31,562 nt of DNA, taken from DATLFA01 sp039934635. GTDB lineage: Bacteria > Actinomycetota > Acidimicrobiia > Acidimicrobiales > WLNW01. Where the stretch lies: contig JBDTLT010000042.1 of the NCBI GenBank assembly GCA_039934635.1, positions 1-31,562 on the forward strand, in the 5' to 3' direction. Below are positions 14,305-21,680 of the stretch, in pieces. The translations under genes and the position numbers were made by a program. Below the pieces are notes generated by a model, which was not told the origin of the DNA, searched no databases, and was given only the letters and a program-made list of their open reading frames with translations. Position 1 is the stretch's first letter. Every line of letters begins with the position of its first letter.

Positions 14305-15987
14305 GGCGGCTGTCGCGAGGATGTGCTCACGACTGACGCGGTCCCATTGATCGACGATCGACGTCCACTTGTGCTGGGCCTCGCGTTTGCCGTTTGCGAA
14401 CTCGCTTCGGCACAAGCTTTCCGACCAGCCCGGCGTCATGACGTGCAGCCGCGGGGCGCCGAGCCGCGACGACGATCGCTTCGACGCGTATTCGAGGTTG
14501 TGTCTCGCGAGTTCACGGTCGAAGGCGTTGATGAAGCGATGCGCCTGCACGGTCGAGGGCGCGTCGCCGGTCGATTCGACGAGCAAGTCATACCGGCTCT
14601 GATCGACGTCCGGTATGAGACGGAACTGCCATGACTCGAAGCCGCTGTCGATCTCGGCGTGGCGCACCGCCGCTTGGATCTGGTTGAGATGCAACTTCTC
14701 GCCGACGATGCTGACCATGTCCCGGCCTTTGCGCACGAACGCGACCTTCGGGGTCCGATTGTGAAAGCCCCTCACCTCGACGATGTCATTGATGTCGTAG
14801 CGATAGAGACCGTTGCCGCCGCTGAGGACGACGTAATAACGCTGCGCGCCCTCGAGTTCGTGCGCGAGCAGCACCGGCGGATCGACGTCGTCGATGCGGT
14901 CCTCCGGTATGAACTCGTAGTAGTTGGCGTGCACGGCAAGTGGGCCCGCCGCCGAGCCGTCGGCGAGCGGCACCGTCATCCGTCCCTCGCTCGCGATGAG
15001 GCCCAGATCGCGCTTTGGCGTGGACGCCGCGAACATGCGATCGAGATGGTCGGCGTGAATGCCCGCGCTGCCCCCGAGCCAGCAGCCGATGAACGCCAGA
15101 TTCGGCCAACAATGGCGGGGGTTCAGCGCGCCGTGTTCGTGCCAGATCGCGTCGAGCGCGCGTGCCCGTGCCGGGTCGGGTTGCACCGCACTCGCCATCT
15201 CGTCCATCGCCTCGCGCCGTGTGATGTCCGTGTCGCCGGCGAAGTCGAGCGCCGTCACACCGAGGGTGCCATCGTGAATCGCGCGGATCATTTCTTCGGC
15301 ATGAGCCGATGCCACCGCGGCCAGTCGCAGCAGCGAGCTCGCATTGGGTGTGGCGAGCGCAGTGACGTCGTGGGCGAGCGCGAGACGCATCGTCATGAAG
15401 TAGCGCAGGTCGTGATCCTTGATCAGCGAGACCGGATACGGCACGGCGTAGTGCTGGCGGACGGCGCGGGGGATGCGGCGGTACGCCACGCCCGACATCG
15501 ACCCAAACGGCAGCCCGCTCGGGGTATGTCCTTCGACCGCGGGGCTGGCGATCATCAACACTTTGCCGTCGAAGCACGTCGGGTGATGGGCCAGCGCGTG
15601 GAACATCCACAAGCGAGTGAGCCCAGCCATCTGCTCGCTCCATTTCGCAGTGACGGGGATGAACTTGGGCGCGGCCGTGGTGCCGCTCGTGAGTGTCAGC
15701 ATCGTCAACGGGTCGACCGTGAGCACGTCGCGCTCGCCGGCAATGGCGCGCTCGACATAGGGGCGGTGTGCTTCGTAGTCACGCACGGGCACGCACCGCG
15801 CGTAGTCGGCGGGGCCCGCGATCTCGGAGAAGCGGTGGTCGCGGCCGAAGGCGGTGTTCGCGTTGCGCGCCAACAGATCGTCGAGCACGCGGGCCTGCGC
15901 GGCTGCTGGGTCTCTGGTCGCTCGCTCGAAGCGGCGGGCGTGACGCGCCTCTTGCAACTTGAGTGCGGCGCTGAGGAGCGAGGTCAT
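14296..15987 (-). CDS. GH3-family acyl-adenylating amide synthetase
   Basis: A 563-residue member of the GH3 superfamily, near the family's usual 550-600. The three nucleotide motifs are visible: LTSGTTAAPK (99-108), IASEG (331-335) and YRYDINDIVEV (395-405), followed by RKGRD and VGEKLHLNQ (about 419-435). Plant GH3 enzymes adenylate a carboxylic acid and couple it to an amino acid; bacterial homologues are little studied. The acyl site cannot be read. The ATG at 15987 overlaps the upstream enolase-superfamily stop in ATGA; the frame is open further upstream but only as a shadow of that gene. It is the last gene of the three-gene cassette, with its stop in an 18-base duplication. Confidence 0.9.
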   Translation of the reverse strand: MTSLLSAALKLQEARHARRFERATRDPAAAQARVLDDLLARNANTAFGRDHRFSEIAGPADYARCVPVRDYEAHRPYVERAIAGERDVLTVDPLTMLTLTSGTTAAPKFIPVTAKWSEQMAGLTRLWMFHALAHHPTCFDGKVLMIASPAVEGHTPSGLPFGSMSGVAYRRIPRAVRQHYAVPYPVSLIKDHDLRYFMTMRLALAHDVTALATPNASSLLRLAAVASAHAEEMIRAIHDGTLGVTALDFAGDTDITRREAMDEMASAVQPDPARARALDAIWHEHGALNPRHCWPNLAFIGCWLGGSAGIHADHLDRMFAASTPKRDLGLIASEGRMTVPLADGSAAGPLAVHANYYEFIPEDRIDDVDPPVLLAHELEGAQRYYVVLSGGNGLYRYDINDIVEVRGFHNRTPKVAFVRKGRDMVSIVGEKLHLNQIQAAVRHAEIDSGFESWQFRLIPDVDQSRYDLLVESTGDAPSTVQAHRFINAFDRELARHNLEYASKRSSSRLGAPRLHVMTPGWSESLCRSEFANGKREAQHKWTSIVDQWDRVSREHILATAAIV

Positions 15988-17147
15988 CGCGCATCCACCG
16001 GCAAGCGCACTTCGACAACGTCGGCACTGTGTTTGCGCAGACGATCCTCTCGAATCGACAACCCGAGGCCCGGGCCGCCGAGGACGCGACCTCGGCCGCG
16101 CCGCCCAAACCGCACTTCCTCGGCGCCGATGTCCTCGACGAGAAGAAGCGTGCCGTATGAACCTTCGACGAACATCGGGTTGGACACCGACGCCGCGATC
16201 AGGCGTCCGGCCGCGCTCAAGATGGCCGTCTCTCCGACCTGCGCGCCGATCTGCACACCGACCCCGCCGCGCTCCGCGCGTCGCGCGATCTCGAGCGCGC
16301 GCCACAGCCCGCCGCACTTCGACACCCGGATGTTGAACACATCGACTGCGCCACGCTCGATGAGCTCGTCCGCGTCGGCGACGGTGACGAGCGATTCGTC
16401 GACCACGATCACAATCGGCGTCGCCTGACGAAGGCGGACGAGGTCGTCCACGGCTCCGGCGGCGAGCGGTTGTTCGACCGCGGCGATGTCGAACGCGGCG
16501 AGCGCGCCGAGCATCTCGACCGCGTCCGGCAGCGTCCACGCGCCGTTCGCGTCGAGGCGAATCGACGCCGTCGGCCCGAACAATTCTCGGATGGCGCGCA
16601 CTCGCGCGACATCGTCGGGGTATCCCACCTTGATCTTGATCTGCTGGAGCCCGATCAACTTCATCTGACGGGCGTGGGCCAGTGCGGTATCGAGGGCGCC
16701 GGCGCTGATGATCCCGCTGTAGATCACCGTGTGCCCGCCGACAGCGAAGAGCGCGGCCGCCGAGGTGCCCTGGCGGCGCAGGCAGCAATCCAACATCGCC
16801 AACTCCAACGCGGAGCGACAGGCATTGTCCGAGCGAACGCCGACGGGCGGGCGCGGATCGACGAATTCGTCCAACTGCGCGAGGTCGGCCGGTGCCTGTA
16901 TGAGCGGGAGCTCACGACCCAAGACGCTCGGCAGGAGTGTGTGGGCCAAGTGGTCGATCATGAACGCCGGGTTTTCGCCGGTGACGTACGGGCGGGGCAC
17001 GCCTTCGCCGAATCCTTCGACGCCGGCGTCATCGACGACCTTGACCACTACCGAGTCGCAGAATCGACGCTGCGCGGTGTGATGCGTGAACGATTCGACG
17101 AAAGGAATCTGCAGTTGGTAGATCGTGGCGGTTCGCAGTGTGCTCAT
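15984..17147 (-). CDS. Enolase-superfamily enzyme, MLE subgroup (racemase/epimerase/cycloisomerase)
   Basis: A 387-residue protein with the N-terminal capping domain (about 1-130) and a TIM-barrel. The general bases are Lys171/Lys173 in QIKIKVG and Lys277 in RVSKCGG. The Mg2+ ligands are Asp199 (LDANGAW), Glu225 (VEQPL) and Asp250 (VVDESL). This lysine-lysine layout defines the muconate-lactonizing subgroup, which includes dipeptide epimerases, N-succinylamino-acid racemase and o-succinylbenzoate synthase. All residues needed for 1,1-proton transfer are present, so it is probably active. It overlaps both neighbours by ATGA junctions (17147-17144 and 15987-15984). Next to a GH3 amide-forming enzyme, an N-acyl amino acid or dipeptide-like substrate is the most economical guess. 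Confidence 0.92.
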   Translation of the reverse strand: MSTLRTATIYQLQIPFVESFTHHTAQRRFCDSVVVKVVDDAGVEGFGEGVPRPYVTGENPAFMIDHLAHTLLPSVLGRELPLIQAPADLAQLDEFVDPRPPVGVRSDNACRSALELAMLDCCLRRQGTSAAALFAVGGHTVIYSGIISAGALDTALAHARQMKLIGLQQIKIKVGYPDDVARVRAIRELFGPTASIRLDANGAWTLPDAVEMLGALAAFDIAAVEQPLAAGAVDDLVRLRQATPIVIVVDESLVTVADADELIERGAVDVFNIRVSKCGGLWRALEIARRAERGGVGVQIGAQVGETAILSAAGRLIAASVSNPMFVEGSYGTLLLVEDIGAEEVRFGRRGRGRVLGGPGLGLSIREDRLRKHSADVVEVRLPVDAR

Positions 17148-17854
17148 CGCGCCGGCTCGATGACGAGAGTGGTCGCGACGAGAGCGGTTGTGACGTCAGC
17201 GAAGTAGCGCTTGATGAACGCGTTCTCGCGCATCGCGATCTCGAGGATCGTCGTCGCGTCGTGGTCGTCGATTGCGTAGTATTCGACGTACGTCTCGATG
17301 TTGCGTACGCCGGTCGCGGCATGCCCGATGTCGACCGAGCCATGGTGCGTGAACCATTCGATCGCATGCGCGCTGAGGCCGCGGTGTGTGGCCAACGCGG
17401 TCGCCATGCGGTCCGCCACCCGCGACAGCATGTATTCGAAGGCCGTCACCTCGATCATCGCCGCCAGGCCCACCTGCGCCAGCGACTCGTAGAGGAGCGA
17501 CTCGGTGACGAGCCGGCGCATGTCCATCTCCGCCAAACCGCGGATGTCGGCCGAGCGGTGCGCGAGGCCCGCGCCGTGAAGTAGCTGTTCGAGCAGGGCA
17601 GGGTGGGCTTGGCCGAGCTCGTCGGCGACGCCGAGTTCTTCGAGCATGTTGCCCCGGATGCTCGCAGCGGCCGCGGGCGGCGCCATCGAGAAGAGGAACG
17701 CCAACAGCTGCGGCGACTTCGTGTGGGTGCGCCCCACGTTGAGGATGAAGCGATCGTATTGATCCTTCGTGAGTCGGCCACTCTCGAATTGCCGGAAGCC
17801 GAGGCTCTCCGTGAGCGCCGTGACGTGTGCTTCGTAAACCGATGTGGTGTCCAT
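17144..17854 (-). CDS. Haem-oxygenase-like diiron oxidase (HDO/CADD-TenA-fold)
   Basis: A 236-residue all-helical protein of the TenA/PqqC/CADD fold. The diiron signature is visible as Glu72/73 in NMLEELG, His84 in GQAHPALL, Glu135 or Glu140 in MIEVTAFEYM, and His171-x3-Asp175-x2-His178 in THHGSVDIGH. The last spacing matches that of SznF and CADD. HDO enzymes use O2 for N-oxygenation, oxidative decarboxylation or C-C cleavage of small molecules, often in natural-product pathways. I prefer the ATG at 17854 because CACACT lies exactly six bases upstream, as in the leaderless DUF1361 gene; an in-frame ATG at 17890 would add 12 residues. It is the first gene of the cassette and overlaps the enolase-superfamily gene in ATGA. 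Confidence 0.88.
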   Translation of the reverse strand: MDTTSVYEAHVTALTESLGFRQFESGRLTKDQYDRFILNVGRTHTKSPQLLAFLFSMAPPAAAASIRGNMLEELGVADELGQAHPALLEQLLHGAGLAHRSADIRGLAEMDMRRLVTESLLYESLAQVGLAAMIEVTAFEYMLSRVADRMATALATHRGLSAHAIEWFTHHGSVDIGHAATGVRNIETYVEYYAIDDHDATTILEIAMRENAFIKRYFADVTTALVATTLVIEPAR

Positions 17855-17963
17855 GAAGCGAGTGTGGGGCACGGACGCCTCGCCGGGCATGAGGAGAATC
17901 CCCCAAAGCCCTTTGGGGGGAAAGCCCGATGCCCCGGCGCCGCTGACCTCGGATACTGCAACC
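17855..17963. promoter_or_regulatory. Divergent control region of the HDO cassette
   Basis: The region lies between start codons at 17854 (minus) and 17964 (plus). CACACT (minus, 17866-17861) ends six bases before the HDO ATG, and a weaker GATACT (plus, 17952-17957) ends six bases before the opposite ATG. The centre carries the nested inverted repeat listed separately. Neither gene has a Shine-Dalgarno sequence, which fits leaderless mRNAs. Confidence 0.55.
17881..17939. repeat. Nested inverted repeat centred midway between divergent starts (candidate operator)
   Basis: The inner arms CCCCCAAAG (17900-17908) and CTTTGGGGG (17911-17919) are perfect complements around a 2-base centre. The outer arms CGCCGGGCAT (17881-17890) and ATGCCCCGGCG (17929-17939) are complementary except for one extra C. 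The centre, 17909.5, is within a base of the midpoint (17909) of the two start codons. AAAGCCC also recurs directly (17905-17911 and 17921-17927). Confidence 0.75.
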
Positions 17964-18533
17964 ATGCCTACGAATCGCACTCGCCGTCATATCGCCCTGC
18001 TGTACATCCTCAGCGGCTTGTTCGTTCTCCGGGTCGTCGTGCAGTTGATCCAGTACTTCGTCGGCGTGGACGCGTTGCCCGACTTCGAGCGCTGGCAGAG
18101 CGGCGCGCTCCCGTACTGGGTGCTCATCCTGCTGCAGTTGCCGATCGTCGTGGGGCAAGTCGTCGTCATCCGCAGTGCGATGTCCGGCCGGCCGTTGCTC
18201 CCCGCTCGTTTGCGGCTGCCGATGACGATCGCGGCGATGGTCTACTTCGGCTCGATGGTCGTGCGGTTGGTGTCAGGGCTGACCTTCGCCGCCGGCAACA
18301 GCTGGCTGCACGCGACGCTGCCGAGCCTCTTCCATCTCGTGTTGGCCACGTTCCTCTTGGTCTGGCTGCGTCTCGAGTCGGGCGATGGTTCAGCGTGCGG
18401 CGATCGACGCCACGACCGCGTCGAGCACGGCGATCAGATCGTCCGGCGCGAGTTCGATCTCGAGGCCCCGCTTGCCGCCGCTGACGAAGATGGTCCCGTG
18501 GTCGCGACAGCTCTCGTCGATGGCGGTCGGTAA
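17964..18533 (+). CDS. Four-helix membrane protein, function unknown
   Basis: A 189-residue protein with four predicted membrane helices (about 9-31, 50-70, 86-108 and 117-137) and a short basic N-terminus (MPTNRTRRH). No family is recognised. Residues from about 143 onward are encoded antisense to the end of the YbaK gene, are polar and charged, and look unlike an evolved domain. The functional part is probably the first 140 residues, with a read-on tail to the first stop. It is divergent from the HDO cassette across a symmetric operator-like repeat, so a role in transport, export or sensing for that pathway is possible but unproven. Confidence 0.72.
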   Translation: MPTNRTRRHIALLYILSGLFVLRVVVQLIQYFVGVDALPDFERWQSGALPYWVLILLQLPIVVGQVVVIRSAMSGRPLLPARLRLPMTIAAMVYFGSMVVRLVSGLTFAAGNSWLHATLPSLFHLVLATFLLVWLRLESGDGSACGDRRHDRVEHGDQIVRREFDLEAPLAAADEDGPVVATALVDGGR

Positions 18534-18893
18534 GCGCTTCTTCTGACCGAAGGGGCTGATGCCCCCGACCACGTAGCCGGTGAGGCGTTCGGCGATGGCG
18601 GGATCGCACATCTCGGCCCGCTTGGCCCCGAGCGATTGGGCCAGCTCCTTCAGCGAGAGCTGTTCGCTGACCGGAACAATCCCCACGGCGACCCCCGGCG
18701 GAGGCGAGCCGTCGACCTTGGCGAGCAGCGTCTTGAACACGCGGCCGGCGTCGATGCCGAGCGATTCGGCGGCGACGGTTCCGTAGTTGCGCTCGCCCGT
18801 CATGTGGGTGAATTCGTGGACAGCGAACTCGACGCCCCGCTGGCGTAGCAGGGCGGTCGCGGGCGTAGCGCCCTTGTGCTTTTGTGCCGCCAC
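18390..18893 (-). CDS. ybaK: Cys-tRNA(Pro)/Cys-tRNA(Cys) deacylase, YbaK/EbsC family
   Basis: A 167-residue YbaK-type editing domain. It matches the family throughout: TPATALLRQRGVEF (10-23), YGTVAAESLGIDAGRVFKTLL (37-57) with the conserved Lys54, VAVGIVPVSEQLSLKELA, then the GYVVGGISPFGQKKRLPT loop with the GxxxP pattern, and VSGGKRGLEIEL. These proteins act in trans to hydrolyse Cys mischarged on tRNA(Pro). The start is a GTG; TAGCGT (minus strand, 18905-18900) ends exactly six bases upstream, a leaderless arrangement. Its 3' end overlaps the opposite-strand membrane protein tail by 144 bases. Confidence 0.94.
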   Translation of the reverse strand: MAAQKHKGATPATALLRQRGVEFAVHEFTHMTGERNYGTVAAESLGIDAGRVFKTLLAKVDGSPPPGVAVGIVPVSEQLSLKELAQSLGAKRAEMCDPAIAERLTGYVVGGISPFGQKKRLPTAIDESCRDHGTIFVSGGKRGLEIELAPDDLIAVLDAVVASIAAR

Positions 18894-19045
18894 GACACCA
18901 CGCTAACGCCCTCGCCCCGAGCGTTGCCGGGCGCCGTGGGCGCCAGGTAGGCCTTCGGCTTGGCGAATGGGGCCGGGGGTGTGACTAAGCTGGCGGACTC
19001 GGAACGACCCGTCGGTGGGGCGTGCCGTTGTCCAGGGGGGGCCTG
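18894..19045. promoter_or_regulatory. Divergent promoters of ybaK and the ABC importer operon
   Basis: On the minus strand TAGCGT at 18905-18900 is a -10-like box six bases before the ybaK GTG. On the plus strand TAAGCT (18986-18991) is a possible -10 box, giving a leader of about 45-50 bases for the binding-protein gene. That leader ends with a strong AGGGGGG ribosome site (19034-19040). No operator or riboswitch is recognised. Confidence 0.4.
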
Positions 19046-20704
19046 ATGACCAAGAGGCGAACTGCGCTACTCGGATTTGCCGCTGTCTTTGCAATCATTG
19101 CAGGAGCATGCGGTGACAGCTCTGAGCCGTCGGGTCAGGGTGGCGCGACGTCGACCACGCTCGGCGTCGCCGGCGGCACGGTCGGTACGACCCGTCCCGT
19201 CATCGACGCCGACACGACCGCGATTCTGCGCTATGGCTCGATGCAGGCCAACAGCCTCGACCCCGTGCTGCAAAAGACGCCCTGCGAGATCACGCAGATG
19301 CGCCTGCTCTACGACACCCTGTTCTATTACGACTCCTCGGGCAAGCTGCAGCCGATGCTCGCGACCGAGTACAAGCTCGACGACCCCCTGAACCTGACGG
19401 TCAAGCTGCGTACCGGCGTCAAGTTCCAGGACGGCACGGCGTTCAACGCCGAGGCCGTGAAGTTCGTCATCGACCGGGCGCTCACTGATGCGACCTCCAA
19501 CATCAAGGGCACCCTGTACATGCTCGATTCGGTCACGGCCGTCGACGAGACGACGGTGCGCTTCAAGATGAAGTCGGCGGCCGGCGGCCCGTTGCTGGCA
19601 CAACTCGCGGACCGCCCGGGCCTGATGTACTCACCGACCGCCCTCAAGGCAGCCGCTAGCCCCACCGATTTCTTCGCGAAGAACCCGGTCGGCTCGGGCA
19701 TGTACAAGATCACTGGTGAATACCGGCCGATCGAGTCGATGTCGGTGCGTTCGTGGGACGGCTACTGGGACACCACGACCCCGCGTCTCGGTGGTATCGA
19801 CATGACCGAGGTCAAGGTCGACGCCCTCGTCAACGCCATCAAGTCGCCGCAGTTCGACCTTGTGCCGATCGACGCCGCTTCGCAGGTGGCCGGACTCAAG
19901 GACGCGACCGATGTGGTCGTCAAGATCGATCCGTCGATCCAGCTGAGGACGTTCCTCATCAACGCGACGGAGAAGCCCTTCGACGATGTCAAGGTGCGCC
20001 AGGCGATGGCGTACGGCATCGATCGCAAGGCCGTCACCGATGTGATGACCGAAGGTCTCGTCGGGCCTCGGATCCAGTGGTACCCCAAGGGCTTCGTCGG
20101 CTACGACGCGGCGCTCGACGCGATCTACCCCTATGACGTCGCCAAGGCCAAGCAACTGCTCACAGAGGCAGGCTTCCCCAACGGCTTCACGTTCAACGCG
20201 GTCATCGGCGACACCTCGACGTCATACATCCAGCAGAACGAGTTGATCCAGGCGCAGCTCAAGAAGATCGGTGTGACGATGAACATCACGTTCGTCCCGA
20301 CCGCGCAGACGGTGCCGACCTTCTACCCGACCGACGCCACCAAGAAGAGCGGCGTCGTCGCCGGTGCGTGGGGCGCCAACCTCACGTTCGACCCCGATGC
20401 CTTCTTCCGTCCGCGCTACCTGGCCGAGGGCAACACCAACGTCGGCCGGGACGAGCTCGCTGGCCTTCGTGACGTGCTGACGCAAGCCGCGGCGGCCGCC
20501 GACGATGCAACCCGGACGAAGCTCTACGCGCAGGCCTCCAAGCTGACGCTCGACTCACTGCTCGAGGGATTCCCCTTGTTCTCGGTGCCGGCGATCCAGG
20601 CCTACAAGAACTACGTGGGCGGTATCACGGTTGCCGAGACCCGCTGCCCGGCCACGCTGCGGGGCAAGTACATCACCAAGGGCAAGGTGGCGGTCAAGAG
20701 CTGA
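19046..20704 (+). CDS. Family 5 extracellular solute-binding lipoprotein (oligopeptide/dipeptide type)
   Basis: A 552-residue SBP_bac_5 protein. The signal peptide ends in a lipobox-like AGAC with Cys22 as the lipid anchor, followed by a Ser/Gly/Thr-rich linker (about 23-55). The mature domain shows LDPVLQKTPCEITQMRLLYDTLFYYD in short form, ATEYKLDD, KLRTGVKFQDGTAFNAEAVKF, VGSGMYKI, VRQAMAYGIDRKAVTDVM and AKQLLTEAGFPNGF, all standard for the Dpp/Opp/nickel class. It captures a peptide or other ligand outside the cell for the downstream permeases. The ATG at 19046 is chosen over a GTG at 19022 because AGGGGGG lies at the right distance and the signal peptide starts there. Confidence 0.95.
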   Translation: MTKRRTALLGFAAVFAIIAGACGDSSEPSGQGGATSTTLGVAGGTVGTTRPVIDADTTAILRYGSMQANSLDPVLQKTPCEITQMRLLYDTLFYYDSSGKLQPMLATEYKLDDPLNLTVKLRTGVKFQDGTAFNAEAVKFVIDRALTDATSNIKGTLYMLDSVTAVDETTVRFKMKSAAGGPLLAQLADRPGLMYSPTALKAAASPTDFFAKNPVGSGMYKITGEYRPIESMSVRSWDGYWDTTTPRLGGIDMTEVKVDALVNAIKSPQFDLVPIDAASQVAGLKDATDVVVKIDPSIQLRTFLINATEKPFDDVKVRQAMAYGIDRKAVTDVMTEGLVGPRIQWYPKGFVGYDAALDAIYPYDVAKAKQLLTEAGFPNGFTFNAVIGDTSTSYIQQNELIQAQLKKIGVTMNITFVPTAQTVPTFYPTDATKKSGVVAGAWGANLTFDPDAFFRPRYLAEGNTNVGRDELAGLRDVLTQAAAAADDATRTKLYAQASKLTLDSLLEGFPLFSVPAIQAYKNYVGGITVAETRCPATLRGKYITKGKVAVKS

Positions 20705-20735
20705 GCCAATTCGGCCACCGAGACGAAAGTTTGCG

Positions 20736-21680
20736 ATGGGTCAACTGATACTGCGCCGATTCCTACAGGCGATCCCGCTGATCTTTCTCGTCTCGGTGGC
20801 CGCGTTCTCGTTGACGTGGCTGCTGCCCGGCGATCCCGCGTACGCCATCGCCGGTATCGAGGCGACACCCGAAGAAGCGGCTGCAGTGCGGGCCAGGTTG
20901 AATCTGGATGATCCCGCCTATGAGCGCTACGGGCGTTGGCTGGGCAACGCGGTGCAGGGCGATTTCGGCAAGTCGGTTCTCACCGATCGACCTGTCGCGG
21001 CGGAGCTCAAGCGGCGTCTGCCCATCACTGCCTCGATCGCGCTCGGGGCCTTCATCATGGCCGTGATCATCGGTGCGTTGATCGGCGTCTTGCAAGGAGC
21101 GTTCGCCGGCCGAATACCGGACAAGGTCTTGCTCTTCTTCGTATCGCTAGGCTTGTCGACGCCCCAGTTTTGGATCGCGACACTGCTCATCACGTACTTC
21201 GGCGTGAAGTGGCAGCTGTTTCCGGTGCTCGGGTACGTGTCGTTTGCCGACTCGCCGGCGCAGTGGCTCAAATTCGCGTTCTTACCCATGCTGACGCTGG
21301 CCATCTTCACGTGGTCCGAAGTTGCCCGTCAGTTGCGCACGGGGCTCGTCGGCGTGCTCGACCAGGACTACGTCCGCGCCGCGCGTGCCCGCGGCATCTC
21401 CAACACACGCATCATCGGTAGGCACGCGTTGAAGAATGCGGCGCTGCCGACGATCACGATCATCGGTGTACGGCTCGGCTTCCTACTCGCCGGCTCGGTG
21501 ATCGTCGAGAGCATCTTCGGTATCCACGGTCTCGGCGACTACGCGCTCACCGCCATTCAGGGCCGCGATGTCCCGATCATCCAAGCCGTCGTCGTCATCT
21601 CTGCGGGCGTCGTGCTGACGGTAGGCGTGCTCGTCGATATCGCGTACGCATTCCTCAATCCGAAGGTGAGGGTGCGATGA
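20736..21680 (+). CDS. ABC permease, DppB/OppB type
   Basis: A 314-residue permease with six membrane helices. The DppB-type N-terminus (LILRRFLQAIPLIFLVSVAAFSL) is followed by LLPGDPAYAIAG, and the coupling-helix segment reads DYVRAARARGISNTRIIGRHALKNAALP with the EAA-loop pattern. It forms one half of the membrane channel. The ATG at 20736 begins the conserved first helix. There are 31 bases between the binding-protein stop and this start, and its stop overlaps the next permease ATG in ATGA. Confidence 0.94.
   Translation: MGQLILRRFLQAIPLIFLVSVAAFSLTWLLPGDPAYAIAGIEATPEEAAAVRARLNLDDPAYERYGRWLGNAVQGDFGKSVLTDRPVAAELKRRLPITASIALGAFIMAVIIGALIGVLQGAFAGRIPDKVLLFFVSLGLSTPQFWIATLLITYFGVKWQLFPVLGYVSFADSPAQWLKFAFLPMLTLAIFTWSEVARQLRTGLVGVLDQDYVRAARARGISNTRIIGRHALKNAALPTITIIGVRLGFLLAGSVIVESIFGIHGLGDYALTAIQGRDVPIIQAVVVISAGVVLTVGVLVDIAYAFLNPKVRVR

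Noticed and set aside
14659..16428. Long plus-strand open frame (589 codons) opposite the GH3 and enolase-superfamily genes
   Set aside because: It lies antisense to two genes with clear motifs, has low-complexity Arg/His-rich composition and no domain pattern; long antisense frames are expected at this GC content.
15988..16788. Upstream extension of the GH3-like frame to an 830-residue protein
   Set aside because: The extra part is the enolase gene read in another frame; the real GH3 start is the ATG in the ATGA overlap at 15987.
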